Source: Actinomadura sp. WMMA1423
Lineage (GTDB): Bacteria; Actinomycetota; Actinomycetes; Streptosporangiales; Streptosporangiaceae
Length of the DNA: 64,000 nt
Direction of reading: 5' to 3'
NCBI RefSeq assembly: GCF_006547145.1
Contig: NZ_CP041244.1
Span: 7,936,001-8,000,000 of the forward strand
Below are positions 48,240-56,741 of this stretch, one piece after another. Numbering within the stretch: position 1 is the stretch's first letter; the number at the start of each line of letters is the position of its first letter. The translations under genes were made by a program, and so were the position numbers. The notes under the pieces are model-generated. The model did not search any database and was not told where the DNA came from. It was given only the letters and a program-made list of their open reading frames with translations.

Positions 48240-51227
48240 GTGCACAGAACCCATCGAGAACCCCGTTCCCCAGGCCGGCGGAGCCGGTCGCTGACCCTGG
48301 TCCTTGCCGCCGCGCTGGCCGCCCCCCTCGCGTGGGCGGCGCCCGCCGCGGCCCGCGAGACCTACCCCTTCCGCGACCCGCGGCTGTCCGTCCAGGCCCG
48401 GGTGGACGACCTGGTCGGACGGCTCACGCTCGACGAGAAGATCTCCCTGCTGCACCAGTACCAGCCCGCGATCCCGCGGCTCGGGATCAACCGGTTCAAG
48501 ACCGGCACCGAGGCGCTGCACGGGGTGGCGTGGTCGACCGACGTCCACAACAACGGCGCCGTCGTGACCGCCAAGGGCACCGTGTTCCCGCAGTCAGTCG
48601 GGCTCGGGGCGACTTGGGACCCGGCGCTGCTGAAGACGATCGGCTCGGCCGTCGGCGACGAGGCCCGCGGCTACAACAGCGAGAACCCCGACGTGTGGGG
48701 CCTGCAACTGTGGGCGCCGGTCGTGAACCTGCTCCGCGACCCCCGCTGGGGCCGCAACGAGGAGGGCTACTCCGAGGACCCGCTGCTCACCGGCCTGCTC
48801 GCCACCGCCTACGGCCGCGGCATGCAGGGCGACGACCCGGACCACCTCAAGGCGGCGCCGGTCCTCAAGCACTACATGGCCAACAACAACGAGGTCCGCC
48901 GCGACCAGACGTCCTCCAGCCTGCGGCCCCGGGTGCGCAAGGAGTACGACGAGGTCCCGTTCGAGATCCCGCTGATCCGCGACGCCGCGACCGGGATCAT
49001 GACGGCCTACAACCTGGTCAACGGACGCCCCGCCACGGTCACCCCCGACGCCGCCGGGCTCGTGCGCTCCTGGTCGAAGCGGCCGCTGTTCAACGTCACC
49101 GACGCGGGCGCCCCGAACAACCTCGTCGGCTCGCAGAAGTACTACCCCGACCTTCCCTCCGGCGACGCGGCGATCCTCAAGGCCGGCGTGGACAGCTTCA
49201 CCACCGACGACACCAACTCCTCCATCACCGTGAACGCGGTCAAGGAGGCGCTGTCGCGGGGGCTGCTCGCCGCGTCCGACATCGACCGGGCGGCCGGTCA
49301 CATCCTGAGCGTCCGGGTGCGGCTCGGCGAGTTCGACCCGGGCGGCGGCCGCTACGGCAAGATCACCAAGGACGTGGTGGACGGCCCCGCCCACCGCGCC
49401 CTGGCCCGCACCGCCGCGACCGAGCAGATGGTGCTGCTGAAGAACCAGGGCAAGGCCCTGCCGCTGTCGTCGAAGAAGGTCGCGGTCGTGGGGCCGCTGT
49501 CCGACACGCTCTACACCGACTGGTACTCCGGCTCGCTGCCCTACAGGGTCACCCCGCTGGACGGCATCAGGAAGCGCGCCGGAGCGGTGGCCTCCAGCGA
49601 GGGCGTCGACCGCATCGCCCTCAAGGACGTCAGGACCGGCAAGTACATCGCCGGCGGGACGGGCTCCGGCGCGGTCCTGAAGACCGGGCCCGCCTCGTCC
49701 TCCGACGCCACGACCCAGTTCGACGTGTTCGACTGGGGCCAGGGCGTCGTGACCCTGCGCAGCGCCGCCAACGGCAAGACGGTCGGCCGCTACAACTGGG
49801 GCGACACCTTCGCCAACGACCAGGACCAGCCGAACGGCTGGTTCGTCCAGCAGATGTTCAAGCTGGAGAAGCAGGACGGCGGCGACTACCTGCTCCGCTA
49901 CGCCGGCTACGAGAAGGCCTACGACTGGGCCGACCCGGCGAAGACCTACGTCAAGGCGCAGGACGACGGGACTCTCGTCCTCACGACCAAGGCCGAGGCG
50001 TCCGGCTTCGCCAAGGACGTCGTCAGCAGCGGCGTCGACTCGGCGGTCAAGGCCGTGCAGGGCGCGGGCGCCGCGGTCGTCGTGGTCGGCAGCATGCCGT
50101 TCATCAACGGCCGCGAGGACCACGACCGCACCACGATGGCGCTCGCCGAGGGGCAGTCGGAGCTCATCAGGGCCGTCCGCAAGGCGAACCCGAACACGGT
50201 CGTCGTGGTGGAGAACAGCTACCCGACGACGCTCGACTGGGAGCAGGCCAACGTCCCGGCGATCCTGTGGACGAGCCACGCCGGGGCCGAGACCGGGAAC
50301 GCCCTGGCGTCCGTCCTGTTCGGCGACGAGAGCCCCTCGGGCAAGCTCCCGCAGACCTGGTACCGCTCCGACGGCGACCTGCCCGACATCCTCGACTACG
50401 ACATCATCAAGTCGGACCGGACGTACCAGTACTTCAAGGGCAAGCCGCTCTACCCGTTCGGCTACGGCCTCTCCTACACGACCTTCCGGTACGGCAAGCC
50501 GCGCCTCAGCAGCCGCTCCATCGGCCGCGACGGCACGGTGACCGTCACGGTGCCGGTGACCAACACCGGCAAGAAGGCCGGGGACGAGGTCGTCCAGCTC
50601 TACACGCACCAGCAGCGGTCGCGGGTGAAGCAGCCGGTGAAGAGGCTGCGCGCGTTCGACAAGGTCCACGTGGCCCCTGGACGGACGGTGACGGCGAAGC
50701 TCCGGCTCAACGCGTCGGACCTCGCCGTCTGGGACGTCACCCGCAACAAGTGGACGGTCGAGAAGTCGGGGCACGACCTGCTCATCGGCTCCTCGTCCAC
50801 CGACATCCGCGGTCGCGCCGTCCTGGACGTGCGCGGCGAGACGATCCCCGCCCGCGACCTCACCAAGCCGACCCGCGCGGCCGACTTCGACGACCAGAAC
50901 GGCGCGCGCCTGGTCGACGAGACGAAGACGTCCGGTGACGCGGTCACGGGCCCGGCAGGCTCCTGGATCGCGTTCTCCGGCGCCGCCCTCGGCTCGTCCA
51001 CCGGCAGGATCACCGCACGCGTCGCGGGCACGTCCGCGACCACCGTCGAGGTGCGCCTGGACCGCCCGGACGGCCCCCGCGCCGGCACCCTCAGCGTCCC
51101 CTCCACCGGCGGCGACTACACCTACAAGGAGATCACCGCCCCCCTGACCGGAGCCCGCGGAACCCGCGACGTCTACCTGCTCTTCAAGGGCGAGACCCGC
51201 CTGAGCACCTTCACCCTGACCCGCTGA
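48240..51227 (+). CDS. Secreted multidomain GH3 glycosidase
   Basis: This 995-residue enzyme has a signal peptide (LTLVLAAALAAPLAWAAPAAA). The GH3 barrel carries LQLWAPVVNLLRDPRWGRNEEG, KHYMANNNE and nucleophile D288 in NVTDAGAPNN. An insert of about 120-130 residues (about 462-590) rich in Trp/Tyr/Gly repeats looks like a beta-trefoil or fascin-like carbohydrate module, placed inside the second domain. A fibronectin III-like domain follows GYGLSYTTF, and a beta-rich C-terminal region (about 870-995) resembles a CBM6-type fold. AGGAG precedes GTG 48240. Substrate is probably a beta-glucan or xyloglucan backbone, outside the cell. It converges with the MmyB-type regulator. Confidence 0.9.
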   Translation: MHRTHREPRSPGRRSRSLTLVLAAALAAPLAWAAPAAARETYPFRDPRLSVQARVDDLVGRLTLDEKISLLHQYQPAIPRLGINRFKTGTEALHGVAWSTDVHNNGAVVTAKGTVFPQSVGLGATWDPALLKTIGSAVGDEARGYNSENPDVWGLQLWAPVVNLLRDPRWGRNEEGYSEDPLLTGLLATAYGRGMQGDDPDHLKAAPVLKHYMANNNEVRRDQTSSSLRPRVRKEYDEVPFEIPLIRDAATGIMTAYNLVNGRPATVTPDAAGLVRSWSKRPLFNVTDAGAPNNLVGSQKYYPDLPSGDAAILKAGVDSFTTDDTNSSITVNAVKEALSRGLLAASDIDRAAGHILSVRVRLGEFDPGGGRYGKITKDVVDGPAHRALARTAATEQMVLLKNQGKALPLSSKKVAVVGPLSDTLYTDWYSGSLPYRVTPLDGIRKRAGAVASSEGVDRIALKDVRTGKYIAGGTGSGAVLKTGPASSSDATTQFDVFDWGQGVVTLRSAANGKTVGRYNWGDTFANDQDQPNGWFVQQMFKLEKQDGGDYLLRYAGYEKAYDWADPAKTYVKAQDDGTLVLTTKAEASGFAKDVVSSGVDSAVKAVQGAGAAVVVVGSMPFINGREDHDRTTMALAEGQSELIRAVRKANPNTVVVVENSYPTTLDWEQANVPAILWTSHAGAETGNALASVLFGDESPSGKLPQTWYRSDGDLPDILDYDIIKSDRTYQYFKGKPLYPFGYGLSYTTFRYGKPRLSSRSIGRDGTVTVTVPVTNTGKKAGDEVVQLYTHQQRSRVKQPVKRLRAFDKVHVAPGRTVTAKLRLNASDLAVWDVTRNKWTVEKSGHDLLIGSSSTDIRGRAVLDVRGETIPARDLTKPTRAADFDDQNGARLVDETKTSGDAVTGPAGSWIAFSGAALGSSTGRITARVAGTSATTVEVRLDRPDGPRAGTLSVPSTGGDYTYKEITAPLTGARGTRDVYLLFKGETRLSTFTLTR

Positions 51228-52089
51228 CCTCCTCTTCCGGACACTGAGGGGCGCGGCCCTGGAGGTTTGCGCTCCTCAGTGTTCGGAGGGCGTTGGAGGT
51301 GGGGGAGCCCGGGGCCGCGGTGTAGAAGACGGTCCACTGGTCGCGGGCCGGGTCGTGCAGGGCCTCGCACTGGAGGTCGAGCGGGCCCGCCACCGGGTGC
51401 CGGATGAGCTTGCGCGTCGAGCGGCGGAGGCGGACGTCGCCCTCGGCCCACAGCGTCCGGAACTCGGGGCTCGCGGCCAGCAGCCGCTCGATCAGGGAGC
51501 GGACGCCGGGGTCGCGCGGATAGCGGGCGGCCACCGCGCGCAGGTCGGCCACGGACTCCCGGGCGAACCGGTGCGCGTCGCCGGGGTCGAGCCCCTCCCT
51601 CGACCCCGGCCGGACGAAGAAGCGCCAGACGACGTTGCGCTCGTCCTCCGGGACGGTGGAGAAGTCCCCGAAGAGGGCGGCGGCCATGGGGTTCCAGGCG
51701 AGGACGTCGTGCTTGGCGTCGCAGACGAGCGCGGGAGTGCCGACGAGCCGCTCCAGCAGGTGCAGGAGGCCCGGCCGCACCTCGCGCACCGGCGCCGGGG
51801 GCGGCGCGGGCACCTCCCCGGCCAGGTAGTGGAGGTGGGAGCGCTCGTCGTCGGTCAGCCGCAGCGCCCGCCCGAGCGCGGCGAGCGTCTGCCTCGACGG
51901 CCGCGGTCCCCGGCCCTGCTCCAGCCGGACGTAGTAGTCCACCGACATCCCGGCGAGGCTCGCCACCTCCTGCCTGCGGAGGCCGGGCGTGCGGCGGCGC
52001 CCCCGCTCCAGGCCGACCTCGGACGGCTGCACCCGCGCCCGCCACCGCCGCAGGAAGGCGGCGAGCTCCGCCCGGTCCCCGTGCTGCAT
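51211..52089 (-). CDS. XRE-family regulator with MmyB-like ligand domain
   Basis: This 292-residue protein has a helix-turn-helix (RTPGLRRQEVASLAGMSVDYYVRLEQGRGPRPS, an actinomycete MmyB-type signature) and a PAS-like C-terminal domain (LVCDAKHDVLAWNPMAAALFGDF). It is divergent from an SDR gene (104 bp apart), the usual arrangement in which the regulator controls that reductase. Its last 30 codons overlap a long inverted repeat that also serves the GH3 gene. Confidence 0.9.
   Translation of the reverse strand: MQHGDRAELAAFLRRWRARVQPSEVGLERGRRRTPGLRRQEVASLAGMSVDYYVRLEQGRGPRPSRQTLAALGRALRLTDDERSHLHYLAGEVPAPPPAPVREVRPGLLHLLERLVGTPALVCDAKHDVLAWNPMAAALFGDFSTVPEDERNVVWRFFVRPGSREGLDPGDAHRFARESVADLRAVAARYPRDPGVRSLIERLLAASPEFRTLWAEGDVRLRRSTRKLIRHPVAGPLDLQCEALHDPARDQWTVFYTAAPGSPTSNALRTLRSANLQGRAPQCPEEEVSGSG
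51236..51287. terminator. Long bidirectional inverted repeat between GH3 and MmyB-type genes
   Basis: Arms of 19 bp (51236-51254 and 51269-51287) match at 17 positions, with a 14-nt loop. It begins 8 bp after the GH3 stop and lies within the 3' coding end of the opposite regulator gene. Confidence 0.7.
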
Positions 52090-52193
52090 GGCTCCAGTGT
52101 GGCCGCCCCGCCGCGCCGCCACCATGGGACCGCCGGTACCAGCATCGGCGGTGCTCTCCCGCCGGGACGGCCGCGCGGCCAGAGTTCCGTCCC

Positions 52194-52919
52194 ATGACAA
52201 CGAAGCTGATCGTCCTCATCACGGGGGCCAACAAGGGCATCGGTCTCGCGACCGCGGGAGCGATGGCGCGGGCCGGGCACACGGTGCTGCTCGGCGCGAG
52301 GGACGAGGGCCGCGGGAAGGCCGCCGCCGCGGGCCTGGCCGAGCAGGGGCTGGACGTCCGGTTCGTCAGGCTGGACGTGACCGACCAGGCGACGATCACG
52401 GCCGCCGCCGAGCTGGTCGACGCCGAGCACGGGCGGCTCGACGTGCTGGTGAACAACGCGGCCATCCCCCAGGGCGGGCGGCGCCCGCCGGAGGAGATGC
52501 CCCTCGCCGATCTGCGGCGGGTCTACGAGACCAACGTGTTCGGCGCCGTCGCGGTGACCAACGCCATGCTGCCGCTGCTGCGCAGGTCGCCGTCCGGCCG
52601 CATCGGGAACGTCTCCAGCGGGCTCGGGACCTTCGCCTTCCTGAGCGATCCGGACGAGGGGTTCGCCCAGTACGCGACGATGCTGGGCTACAACTCGTCC
52701 AAGGCGGCGCTCAACGCCGTCACGCTCATCTACGCCACCGCCCTCCGCGACTCCGGCATCAGGGTGAACGCGCTGTCGCCCGGCTTCTGCGCCACCGATC
52801 TCAACGGACACACGGGCGTGCTGAGCGCGGACGAGGGCGGAGCCCACATCGCCAGGCAGCTCATGGAGGACGCGACCGGGGTCTTCCTCAACGAGAACGG
52901 CGGCACCTATCCCTGGTGA
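52194..52919 (+). CDS. SDR-family NAD(P) reductase
   Basis: This 241-residue classical SDR has TGANKGIGLATA (cofactor loop), NNAA (variant of NNAG), the VSSGLG catalytic Ser and YNSSK active-site pair. It resembles carbonyl-reductase-like SDRs. The divergent MmyB-type regulator is the likely controller. The physiological substrate is unknown. Confidence 0.88.
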   Translation: MTTKLIVLITGANKGIGLATAGAMARAGHTVLLGARDEGRGKAAAAGLAEQGLDVRFVRLDVTDQATITAAAELVDAEHGRLDVLVNNAAIPQGGRRPPEEMPLADLRRVYETNVFGAVAVTNAMLPLLRRSPSGRIGNVSSGLGTFAFLSDPDEGFAQYATMLGYNSSKAALNAVTLIYATALRDSGIRVNALSPGFCATDLNGHTGVLSADEGGAHIARQLMEDATGVFLNENGGTYPW

Positions 52920-53036
52920 CGCGCCGCGGGCGCGAATATCACAGCCGGCGGGCAATTCTCCGCCCATCGCCATTGCACATTCGGGCAGACTTGATTTAAG
53001 AGTGAACGGGTGGCCAGGTTGGGCCGGAGAATGGCC

Positions 53037-53066
53037 TTGTTCGGCGTAGTTTGTGGCACCTAATGT
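53037..53066 (+). promoter_or_regulatory. Predicted promoter of the protease-inhibitor gene
   Basis: TTGTTC (53037-53042) and TAATGT (53061-53066) are spaced 18 bp in an AT-richer patch 85 bp before the SSI-like ATG. Confidence 0.4.
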
Positions 53067-53073
53067 CTGGATG

Positions 53074-53108
53074 CGGCGGGGCATCCACCACAATTCGATG
53101 TCCCGCCG
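53074..53108 (+). promoter_or_regulatory. Stem-loop in the leader of the SSI-like gene
   Basis: CGGCGGGGCATC (53074-53085) pairs with GATGTCCCGCCG (53097-53108) over 12 bp with one G-U pair and an 11-nt loop. If the predicted promoter is right it sits at the very 5' end of the mRNA, where it could stabilise the transcript. Confidence 0.45.
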
Positions 53109-53150
53109 GCCATTGCCGCAGATCGCGGCGGGCAATCCAGGGAGGAAGAC

Positions 53151-53543
53151 ATGCACATGTCGCGTGCCCGATTCCGGTGGGCGGCCGTCCTGGCCGGGGT
53201 GGCGATGCTCGCCCCGGCGGTGCCGGCGCGGGCGGACGGACCGGCCGGCGCCTACCTGCTCTCGGTCGTGCCGCAGGACGGCCCCGCCACCACGCGGACC
53301 CTGTGGTGCGACCCCGACGGAGGGACGCTCGGCGCCGCCTCCCGGGCCTGTGACCAGCTCGAGGCCGCCGGCGGCGACGTCGGGCGCGTACCGGCGCGGC
53401 GAGAGCCGTGCACGCTGGAGTACGCGCCCGTCACGGTGGTCGCCAACGGCGTCTGGCGCGGCGTCCCGCGGTATTTCACCGCGACGTATCCGAACCGGTG
53501 CCTGGCGGTGCGCGCCACCGGTGGAATCCTTTTCGGCGAGTAA
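53151..53543 (+). CDS. SSI-like secreted protease inhibitor
   Basis: This 130-residue protein has a signal peptide (ARFRWAAVLAGVAMLAPAVPARA). The mature part shows the Streptomyces subtilisin inhibitor pattern: LWCDPDGGTLGAASRACDQLEAAGGD, then PCTLEYAPVTVVANGVWRG and NRCLAV. Four cysteines match the two SSI disulfides. Aligning the second pair puts L at the P1 reactive-site position (C-T-L-E-Y), pointing to subtilisin- or chymotrypsin-like targets. ATG 53151 has GGAGG upstream; ATG 53157 is also possible. Confidence 0.85.
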   Translation: MHMSRARFRWAAVLAGVAMLAPAVPARADGPAGAYLLSVVPQDGPATTRTLWCDPDGGTLGAASRACDQLEAAGGDVGRVPARREPCTLEYAPVTVVANGVWRGVPRYFTATYPNRCLAVRATGGILFGE

Positions 53544-53620
53544 CCCATGATCTGCGGGCCGCCGGAATGGGGAGCGGGGTGCTGCTGTCCGGCGGCCCGC
53601 GCCAGAAAAAGGAGATGCCC

Positions 53621-53944
53621 ATGCTGGCTTTCACCGGGCCGGATGTGCTGGTCACCTACGAGCGTTCCGGGGGTTTCGCCGGAATTCACCGGAAGGTAAG
53701 CGTCGACATGTCGGGAACGGCGCTCGTCAATGACGAGAAGGTCGCGCTCGGCGCGGAGGAGATGCGCGGCCTGCGGGACGCGCTCGGCCGCGTCGTCACC
53801 ACCGGGTCCTCGTCGCAGGGCTGCCAGGTGGCCGACCACTTCACCTACACGCTCGCCTACCGCGGGCACCGGGCGACCCGGTGCCTGCTGCCGTCCGACT
53901 GGCGTGCCGCCGTCGAGCGGCTGGAGGCGCTGACCGGGCGGTGA
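53621..53944 (+). CDS. Emfourin-like (protealysin inhibitor) protein
   Basis: This 107-residue soluble protein contains YERSGGFAGIHRKVSVDMSGTAL near the N-terminus and ADHFTYTLAYRGHRATRCLLPSDW, the pattern of emfourin, the inhibitor of M4 metalloproteases such as protealysin. It has no signal peptide, consistent with family members that act inside the producer cell. ATG 53621 is preferred because AAGGAG ends just before the alternative ATG 53615. It lies 77 bp after the SSI-like gene, probably in the same transcript. Confidence 0.75.
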   Translation: MLAFTGPDVLVTYERSGGFAGIHRKVSVDMSGTALVNDEKVALGAEEMRGLRDALGRVVTTGSSSQGCQVADHFTYTLAYRGHRATRCLLPSDWRAAVERLEALTGR

Positions 53945-53962
53945 GCCCGCGAGTCGCCGCCC

Positions 53963-54202
53963 TCAGGCGCAGGCGCGCGCGTGCAGCTCGCGCACCGTCG
54001 CCTCGAGGGCGGCGACCGGGCCGTCCACCGGGACGCCCGGCGCCACGTCCTGGACCGGGATCGCGCTGACCGGCGCGGCCGGGGCGCCCAGCTCGGTGCG
54101 CAGGGCGACCAGCTGCCGGGACGACATGATGTAGACGATCCGGCCGAGCCCGACCCACCCGTGCGCTGCCGCGCGCTCGTCAGGGGTCGGTTCGTAGGCC
54201 AT
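53963..54202 (-). CDS. Small protein of unknown function (79 aa)
   Basis: This 79-residue protein begins MAYEPTPDERAAAHGWVGLGRIVYIMSSRQLVALRTELG and ends in an Ala/Val-rich helix with a final Cys. AAGGAG nine bases before the ATG is a strong ribosome site and supports a real gene. No family is recognised, and no signal peptide or TM segment is evident. It lies 68 bp downstream of cebR on the same strand and converges with the emfourin-like gene. Confidence 0.55.
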   Translation of the reverse strand: MAYEPTPDERAAAHGWVGLGRIVYIMSSRQLVALRTELGAPAAPVSAIPVQDVAPGVPVDGPVAALEATVRELHARACA

Positions 54203-54270
54203 GCCACAGCTCCTTCGCCACGCAACGACCCAAATGATCATAGGTGCCGGAGCGGGGCCCGGACCCGCCG

Positions 54271-55281
54271 CTACGCGGAGTCGCGCAGCACCAGGTGGGG
54301 GCGCAGGATGACCACCGGGTCGGCGAGGGGCTCGCCGCTGATCCGCGAGATCAGCAGCCGGGCCATCTCCCGGCCCATGTCCTCCGGCGACTGGTGGACG
54401 GAGCTGAGCGGCGGGTCGGCCAGCGGCGCGGCGGAGGAGTCGTCGAAGCCGATCACGGCCACGTCGCCCGGGACGCGGCGCCCGCTGCGGTGCAGGACGC
54501 GCAGCGCGCCGAGGGCCATCGGGTCGTCGGCGGCGAACACCGCGTCCAGGGACGGCTCGGCCTCCAGCAGCCGCTCGGTCGCGGTGATGCCGCTGGCCTC
54601 GCCGAAGTCGCCGTACTCGACGTACTCGGGCAGCCCGGCCTCGGCGAGCGCCTCCCGGTAGCCGGCCAGGCGGTCGATGCCGACCCCCATGTCCTGGGGG
54701 CCGGCGATGGTCGCGATGCGCCGCCGGCCGCCCGCGATGAGGTGGCCGACGGCCTCGCGGGCGCCGCTGCGGTTGTCGACGTCGACGTAGCTGACCGGGT
54801 GCACACCGGGCGGGCGCCCGCCGAGGACGGTCGGCACGCCGTTGGCCTCCAGCTTGGCGGGCAGCGGGTCCTCGGCGTGCAGGGAGGTGAGGAGCACCCC
54901 GTCCACGTGCTGGGTGGTGAGGTACTCCTCCAGCCGGCCGTACTCGGCGGGGGAGCGGGCGAGGGCGAGCAGGAGCTGCAGGCCGGTGTCGCCGAGGCCG
55001 TTGCTGATGCCGCGGATGATCCCGGCGAAGTACGGCTCTCCGAACAGGCGCTGGTCCGACTCGGCGACGACGAGCGCCACGGTGTCGGTGCGGCGGGTGA
55101 CGAGCGTGCGGGCCGCCCGGTTCGGCACGTACCCGAGCTCGTCGATCGCCTTCATCACCGCCTCGCGGGCCTGCGGGCTGACCCGCGGCGAGCCGTTGAC
55201 CACCCGGGAGACCGTGCCGCGCCCCACGCCGGCCCGCGCCGCGACCTCCTCCAGGGTCGGGCGCGTGCTCCTGCCCGTCAT
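54271..55281 (-). CDS. cebR: LacI-family repressor CebR
   Basis: This 336-residue LacI protein has the DNA-binding domain PTLEEVAARAGVGRGTVSRVVNGSPRVSP, the hinge NRAARTLVTRRTDT and a sugar-sensor domain (GFDDSSAAPLADPPLSSVHQ). It lies at the end of the cebEFG-bglC operon, which carries the exact CebR box, so it is assigned as CebR, the cellobiose-responsive repressor. The operator copies at 11601, 11647, 39004 and 60091 are its predicted sites. In Streptomyces, cebR lies before cebE; here it follows bglC. Confidence 0.85.
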   Translation of the reverse strand: MTGRSTRPTLEEVAARAGVGRGTVSRVVNGSPRVSPQAREAVMKAIDELGYVPNRAARTLVTRRTDTVALVVAESDQRLFGEPYFAGIIRGISNGLGDTGLQLLLALARSPAEYGRLEEYLTTQHVDGVLLTSLHAEDPLPAKLEANGVPTVLGGRPPGVHPVSYVDVDNRSGAREAVGHLIAGGRRRIATIAGPQDMGVGIDRLAGYREALAEAGLPEYVEYGDFGEASGITATERLLEAEPSLDAVFAADDPMALGALRVLHRSGRRVPGDVAVIGFDDSSAAPLADPPLSSVHQSPEDMGREMARLLISRISGEPLADPVVILRPHLVLRDSA

Positions 55282-55316
55282 CTGGCCCCCTTCGTCCGTA
55301 CCGTCGCCCCCTCGGG

Positions 55317-56741
55317 TCAGCCCCGCTCGGGGAGCCCGCCCCGCCGGATCACCCCGGCGTACCACCGTGCGCTGTCCTTGGGCACCCGGCGCTGCGAGGC
55401 GTAATCGACGTGGACCAGCCCGAAGCGCTTGGAGTAGCCCCAAGCCCATTCGAAATTATCCAGCAGCGACCACGTGAAATAGCCCTGCAGCGGGACGCCC
55501 TCGGAGATGGCGTCGTGGCACGCCCGCAGGTGCGCGTCGAGGTAGGCGATGCGGCCCGCGTCTTGGACCGTGCCATTGCCGTCCGGGACCTCGTCGTAGC
55601 CGGCCCCGTTCTCGGTGATGTACAGCGGGACGGACGGGTACTCGCGGTGCAGCCGGGTCAGCACCTCGTGCAGGCCGCTCTCGTCGATCTCCCAGCCCAT
55701 CCCGGTGACGGGGCGGCCGGCCGAGACGAACCGGACGTGGGCGCTGCCGGGCCAGGGGGAGTTCGTCGCGAACGGCGACGACGCGGTCTGCGCCGCCTCG
55801 CCGGGCGTGCCGGCGACGGTGTGCCGCGAGTAGTAGTTGATGCCGAGCTGGTCGATCGGCCGGCTGATGACCGCCAGGTCCGCGTCCGAGGGGGTGAACC
55901 CGTAGCGGGAGGTGTCGTTGAGGACGTCCTCGGGGTAGCGCCCCAGCAGCAGCGGGTCGAGGAACAGCCGGTTCTGCAGCCCGTCGATGCGGCGCGCCGC
56001 GTCCAGGTCGTCGGGGTCGTCGGTCGCGGGGGAGACCGCGTAGAGGTTGACGGCCGCGCCGAAGAGGTTGTCCGGGCGGCGGGCGCGCATCGCGTCGACG
56101 GCCAGGCCGTGGCCGAGCAGGAGGTGGTGCGCGGCCAGCAGGGACGCCGAGGGGTCGACGCGTCCGGGCGCGTGGTCGCCCGAGGCGTAGCCCAGGAAGG
56201 CCGCGCACCACGGCTCGTTCACCGTCATCCAGTGCGCGACGCGGTCGCCGAGCGCCGCGTGCACGTGGTCGGCGTACTCGGCGAACCGGTGGGCGGTCTC
56301 CCGCTCGGGCCACCCGCCCCCGTCCTCCAGCGGCTGCGGGAGGTCCCAGTGGTAGAGCGTCGGCCACGGCTCGATGCCCGCCTCCAGCAGCGTGTCGACC
56401 AGCCGCCGGTAGAAGTCGAGGCCCTCGGGGTTGAAGGCCCCCGCCCCGGCCGGCTGCACGCGGGGCCAGGAGATGGAGAACCGGTACGCGGTGAGGCCGA
56501 GGTCGGCCATGAGCGCCACGTCCTCGGGGAACCGGTGGTAGTGGTCCACCGCGACGTCGCCGGTGTCGCCGCCGAGGACCTTGCCCGGCGTGCGGGAGAA
56601 GGTGTCCCAGATGGACGGCCCGCGCCCGCCCTCGCCCGCCGCGCCCTCGATCTGGTAGGCCGCGGTGGCGGCCCCCCAGCGGAACCCGGTCGGGAAAGGT
56701 GCGGCGGGAGCCGCGCTGGTGTCGTCCTTGAGGGAGGTCAC
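55317..56741 (-). CDS. bglC: GH1 beta-glucosidase BglC
   Basis: This 474-residue cytoplasmic enzyme has FPTGFRWGAATAAYQIEGAA near the start, acid/base E176 in TVNEPW and nucleophile E377 in ITENG, and ends with the usual FGLVHVDYASQRR. It hydrolyses imported cellobiose/cello-oligosaccharides to glucose. GTG start overlaps the cebG stop. BglC also sets inducer level for CebR in Streptomyces. Confidence 0.93.
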   Translation of the reverse strand: MTSLKDDTSAAPAAPFPTGFRWGAATAAYQIEGAAGEGGRGPSIWDTFSRTPGKVLGGDTGDVAVDHYHRFPEDVALMADLGLTAYRFSISWPRVQPAGAGAFNPEGLDFYRRLVDTLLEAGIEPWPTLYHWDLPQPLEDGGGWPERETAHRFAEYADHVHAALGDRVAHWMTVNEPWCAAFLGYASGDHAPGRVDPSASLLAAHHLLLGHGLAVDAMRARRPDNLFGAAVNLYAVSPATDDPDDLDAARRIDGLQNRLFLDPLLLGRYPEDVLNDTSRYGFTPSDADLAVISRPIDQLGINYYSRHTVAGTPGEAAQTASSPFATNSPWPGSAHVRFVSAGRPVTGMGWEIDESGLHEVLTRLHREYPSVPLYITENGAGYDEVPDGNGTVQDAGRIAYLDAHLRACHDAISEGVPLQGYFTWSLLDNFEWAWGYSKRFGLVHVDYASQRRVPKDSARWYAGVIRRGGLPERG

